Assembly: GCA_021129535.1 (NCBI GenBank)
Contig: JAJOLB010000020.1
Location: 1 to 14,507 of the forward strand
Origin: Minisyncoccota bacterium
GTDB taxonomy: Bacteria > Patescibacteriota > Minisyncoccia > Phycocordibacterales > UBA1006
Reading direction: 5' to 3'
Length of the DNA: 14,507 bases
A model generated the notes under the pieces. It did not search any database and was not told where the DNA came from. It saw only the letters and a program-made list of their open reading frames with translations. This document shows positions 12,787 through 14,507 of this stretch, piece by piece. Within the stretch, counting starts at the first letter, position 1. Each line of letters begins with the position of its first letter. The position numbers and the translations under genes are program-made.

Positions 12787-13119
12787 ATGGCATTGTTTAA
12801 AAAAGATTCTGCTAAAAAGGCAGACAAAGATGTTGTTGTAAAAGAGGATCTATCTTGGGTTATTGTTCAACCTAGGATTACTGAAAAAGCAGCAATGATT
12901 TCAGAAAATAACGTGTATACATTTGATGTTGCTACGCGTGCAAATAAAATCCAAGTGAAACGGGCAATCGTTGCAAAATACAAGGTTACACCTAAAAAGG
13001 TAAACATTATTTCTGCAAAATCACGAAAGGTTACAAAGCGAGGGCGAAAAGCTCATCAATCAGGTACTAAAAAAGCAATGGTTTTCCTTAAAAAGGGAGA
13101 TACTATCGAGCTTGTTTAA
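12787..13119 (+). CDS. rplW: 50S ribosomal protein L23
   Basis: L23 surrounds the tunnel exit and docks trigger factor and SRP. The 110-residue product has a Lys/Asp-rich N-terminal extension of about 20 residues, then VIVQPRITEKAAMISENNVY, the ANKIQVKRAIVAKYKV segment and VTKRGRKAHQ. The extension makes it slightly longer than the typical ~95-100. L2 begins 60 bases downstream, an unusually wide gap for this block. Confidence 0.96.
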   Translation: MALFKKDSAKKADKDVVVKEDLSWVIVQPRITEKAAMISENNVYTFDVATRANKIQVKRAIVAKYKVTPKKVNIISAKSRKVTKRGRKAHQSGTKKAMVFLKKGDTIELV

Positions 13120-13140
13120 TACCATCATTTAACATTAATT

Positions 13141-13170
13141 ATGGTCACGGTAGCCGATATATACCGTTAA
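13141..13170 (+). CDS. possible 9-codon leader ORF before L2
   Basis: ATG GTC ... TAA reads MVTVADIYR. Its upstream context, CATTAATT, resembles that of the ribosomal genes. Most of it lies in a hairpin: ACGGTA (13147-13152) pairs with TACCGT (13162-13167). It ends 9 bases before the L2 ATG. It could be a leader peptide or simply a regulatory hairpin containing a chance ORF. Confidence 0.25.
   Translation: MVTVADIYR
13147..13167 (+). promoter_or_regulatory. hairpin between L23 and L2
   Basis: ACGGTA and TACCGT form a perfect 6-bp stem with a 9-base loop, just upstream of the L2 start. No T run follows. It may control L2 translation or mark a processing site. Confidence 0.4.
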
Positions 13171-13179
13171 TATTAAATT

Positions 13180-14019
13180 ATGAAAACATACAAACCAACG
13201 TCACCTTCACGACGTAATATGGTTACCCTTGATTACAAGGAGTTGACCGTGTCTAAACCACATAAAAAACTTACGAAAGGTGGAAAACGAAGTATGGGAC
13301 GTAACAACCAGGGACGAATTACTACACGCCATAAAGGTGGTGGTAACAAGCGACGGTATCGACAAATTGACTTTTTGTACAATAAGTTTGATATTCCAGC
13401 TAAAATCGAAACAGTTGAGTACGATCCAAACCGAACAGCATTTATCTCACTTGTAGTTTATGCTGATGGTGAACGACGATATGTCGTAATGCCAAAAGGT
13501 GTAAAAGTAGGAGATACATTTATGGTTTCTGAAAATGCACCATTAAAACCAGGAAATCGATTACCATTGGTAAAAATTCCTGTAGGAACATTCATTTACA
13601 ATATTGAATTGAAACTAAAAGGAGGTTCAAAAATGGTTCGTTCAGCTGGTTCATATGCACAGGTAACGGCTCATGATGGTGGAACAACAAACATTAAACT
13701 TCCTTCAGGGGAAGTACGAAAGGTGCCAGACACATGTTGGGCATCAATCGGAGAGGTTTCAAACTCTGACCATAAATTGATCAAAGGAGGAAAGGCTGGA
13801 CGTTCACGATGGCGAGGTATTCGACCAACCGTTCGTGGTTCTGCGATGAACCCTGTTGATCACCCTCATGGAGGTGGAGAAGGTAAACAAGGTATTGGAT
13901 TACGACGTGGTCCAAAAACTCGGCAAGGTAAACAAGCCTACGGAGTTAAAACCCGACGTGCTAAAAAATATTCTAATCATTCAATTGTTAAAAGACGTGT
14001 GTCTAAACGACAAGGTTAG
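13180..14019 (+). CDS. rplB: 50S ribosomal protein L2
   Basis: L2 is a core 50S protein needed for subunit joining and near the peptidyl transferase centre. The 279-residue product has MKTYKPTSPSRRNM, the GRNNQGRITTRHKGGGNKRR block (40-60), GSYAQVTAHDGG, and the C-terminal AMNPVDHPHGGGEG with the conserved His, then RRGPKTRQGK. Length is normal. It ends its operon: a strong hairpin follows its stop, and S19, the usual next gene, is at 2208 instead. The start context TATTAAATT has no Shine-Dalgarno. Confidence 0.98.
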   Translation: MKTYKPTSPSRRNMVTLDYKELTVSKPHKKLTKGGKRSMGRNNQGRITTRHKGGGNKRRYRQIDFLYNKFDIPAKIETVEYDPNRTAFISLVVYADGERRYVVMPKGVKVGDTFMVSENAPLKPGNRLPLVKIPVGTFIYNIELKLKGGSKMVRSAGSYAQVTAHDGGTTNIKLPSGEVRKVPDTCWASIGEVSNSDHKLIKGGKAGRSRWRGIRPTVRGSAMNPVDHPHGGGEGKQGIGLRRGPKTRQGKQAYGVKTRRAKKYSNHSIVKRRVSKRQG

Positions 14020-14028
14020 AAAAATAAT

Positions 14029-14062
14029 AAACAAAAAATATTCTAAAGAATATTTTTTGTTT
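14029..14062 (+). terminator. terminator after L2
   Basis: A 15-bp perfect stem, 14029-14043 with 14048-14062, around TAAA. It is AT-rich but long, with T runs in the 3' arm. It ends the tuf-L2 transcript. Confidence 0.7.
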
Positions 14063-14140
14063 ACATATTTTACTTATGCGGAGTTGTGTTAAAAATAGAA
14101 ATTTATTTCATATTTTACAACGATAGGTAATTTGAATATA

Positions 14141-14167
14141 AAAAAACATCTTTCTGATGTTTTTTTA
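14141..14167 (+). terminator. second terminator between L2 and tRNA-Ser
   Basis: AAAAAACATC (14141-14150) pairs with GATGTTTTTT (14156-14165) around TTTCT, with T residues after it. Its symmetry and flanking A and T runs let it act in both directions. No gene is seen between it and the first terminator. Confidence 0.75.
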
Positions 14168-14204
14168 TTGTATTTTTTTTATAAATAGATACTCTATGTG
14201 TATT

Positions 14205-14292
14205 GGAGAAGTGGCTGAGTGGTTTAAAGCGCATCGTTGGAAACGATGTGTACAGCAATGTACCGCAGGTTCGAATCCTGTCTTCTCCGCCA
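14205..14292 (+). tRNA. tRNA-Ser (anticodon GGA), CCA encoded
   Basis: The acceptor stem GGAGAAG pairs with CTTCTCC, followed by discriminator G and an encoded CCA. The D arm is GCTGAGTGGTTTAAAGC. The anticodon arm is CATCG-TTGGAAA-CGATG, giving anticodon GGA (reads UCC and UCU). A long variable arm (TACAGCAATGTA) and T arm GCAGG-TTCGAAT-CCTGT follow. The long variable arm is the class II mark of tRNA-Ser. A terminator follows 57 bases later. Confidence 0.96.
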
Positions 14293-14348
14293 GTTTTGTA
14301 AATCGTCCAAAAGGTACCGCCAAGATTCCATAGTATCGGTGTGACCCG

Positions 14349-14376
14349 AAACCCTTATTTATAAGGGTTTTTTGTT
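14349..14376 (+). terminator. terminator after tRNA-Ser
   Basis: AAACCCTT (14349-14356) pairs with AAGGGTTT (14363-14370) around ATTTAT, followed by TTTGTTT. Confidence 0.88.
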
Positions 14377-14389
14377 TACTCATTTTAAC

Positions 14390-14416
14390 AAAAAAGCCGA
14401 ACCCATGTGGGATTCG
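14390..14416 (-). terminator. terminator-like hairpin for a - strand transcript entering from the right
   Basis: Read on the - strand: CGAA-(T)-CCC, loop ACAT, GGG-TTCG, then GC and six T. The hairpin and T run would end a transcript coming from beyond the window edge. Confidence 0.55.
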
Positions 14417-14485
14417 AACTTTAGGTGTTTATTGCAATTCTCATAATCAGAGATAGAGAGTGAGTCAGTATACTTAAACTACGTC
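14396..14485 (-). other. tRNA-like remnant, not foldable as a normal tRNA
   Basis: The - strand contains GTTCGAATCCC, a T-arm-like B box, and GTAGTTTAAG, an A-box-like segment, about 60 bases apart. However, the bases flanking the T loop do not pair (AAAG against CCCA), the possible anticodon stem TCTC/GAGA encloses a loop without U33, and no acceptor stem closes. It may be a degraded tRNA, or chance. Confidence 0.25.
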
Positions 14486-14507
14486 TTCTCAGAAAAAATT
14501 CTATAAT

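Noticed and set aside
14165..14383. 72-residue - strand ORF containing KTGFEPAVHCC
   Set aside because: It is the reverse translation of tRNA-Ser; such TGFEPA peptides are well-known spurious proteins from tRNA regions.
1..14507. CRISPR array, transposase, phage or toxin-antitoxin system
   Set aside because: No regularly spaced repeats, transposase motifs, phage genes or toxin-antitoxin pairs were seen; the window is a housekeeping locus.

Overview
The window is an AT-rich, gene-dense, single-orientation stretch of a bacterial chromosome. It most likely belongs to the Candidate Phyla Radiation (Patescibacteria), Parcubacteria-like. The reasons are a divergent 16S rRNA with substitutions at normally universal positions, small intergenic gaps, a rearranged ribosomal protein locus without L29 at its usual place, and a UMP kinase of archaeal type. 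The assignment comes from reading the sequence and not from a tree. Every confident gene lies on the + strand.

Layout. 1-~741 is the 3' half of a 16S rRNA. It is followed by no tRNA and no 23S, only a structured tail and a terminator near 1017-1042. 1163-2011 encodes an arginase-fold (UPF0489-like) protein carrying an in-frame 78-bp palindromic repeat. 2208-5538 is an operon S19-L22-S3-L16-S17-L14-L24-L5. Then come a small membrane protein (5583-6020), a KhpA-type KH protein (6167-6481), adenylate kinase plus archaeal-type UMP kinase (6623-7928), methionine aminopeptidase (7977-8750) and a small cupin whose 5' end is cut off by an in-frame TAA (8821-9225). After a 550-bp structured leader come EF-Tu, S10, a structured 172-bp gap, and L3-L4-L23-L2 (9776-14019). 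The window ends with tRNA-Ser(GGA) and a tRNA-like remnant or terminator on the - strand.

The genes are mostly translation and nucleotide supply: ribosome assembly proteins, EF-Tu, N-terminal Met removal, and ADP/UDP formation. The ancestral S10-spc cluster is cut exactly between L2 and S19. The downstream half lies before the upstream half, and S14-S8-L6-L18-S5-L15-SecY are absent from the spc position.

The most striking observation is translational. The 16S 3' end keeps helix 45 and GGATCA, but the anti-Shine-Dalgarno segment (CACCTCC) is replaced by ATTCTAAT. Consistently, almost no gene here has a Shine-Dalgarno sequence. Several first-in-operon genes have an extended -10 promoter (TGnTAnnnT) about 6-9 bases before the ATG, which predicts leaderless or nearly leaderless mRNAs. 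By contrast, the two ribosomal/EF-Tu transcripts have -35/-10 promoters and long structured leaders. Highly expressed genes also prefer the Arg codon CGA, which is unusual.
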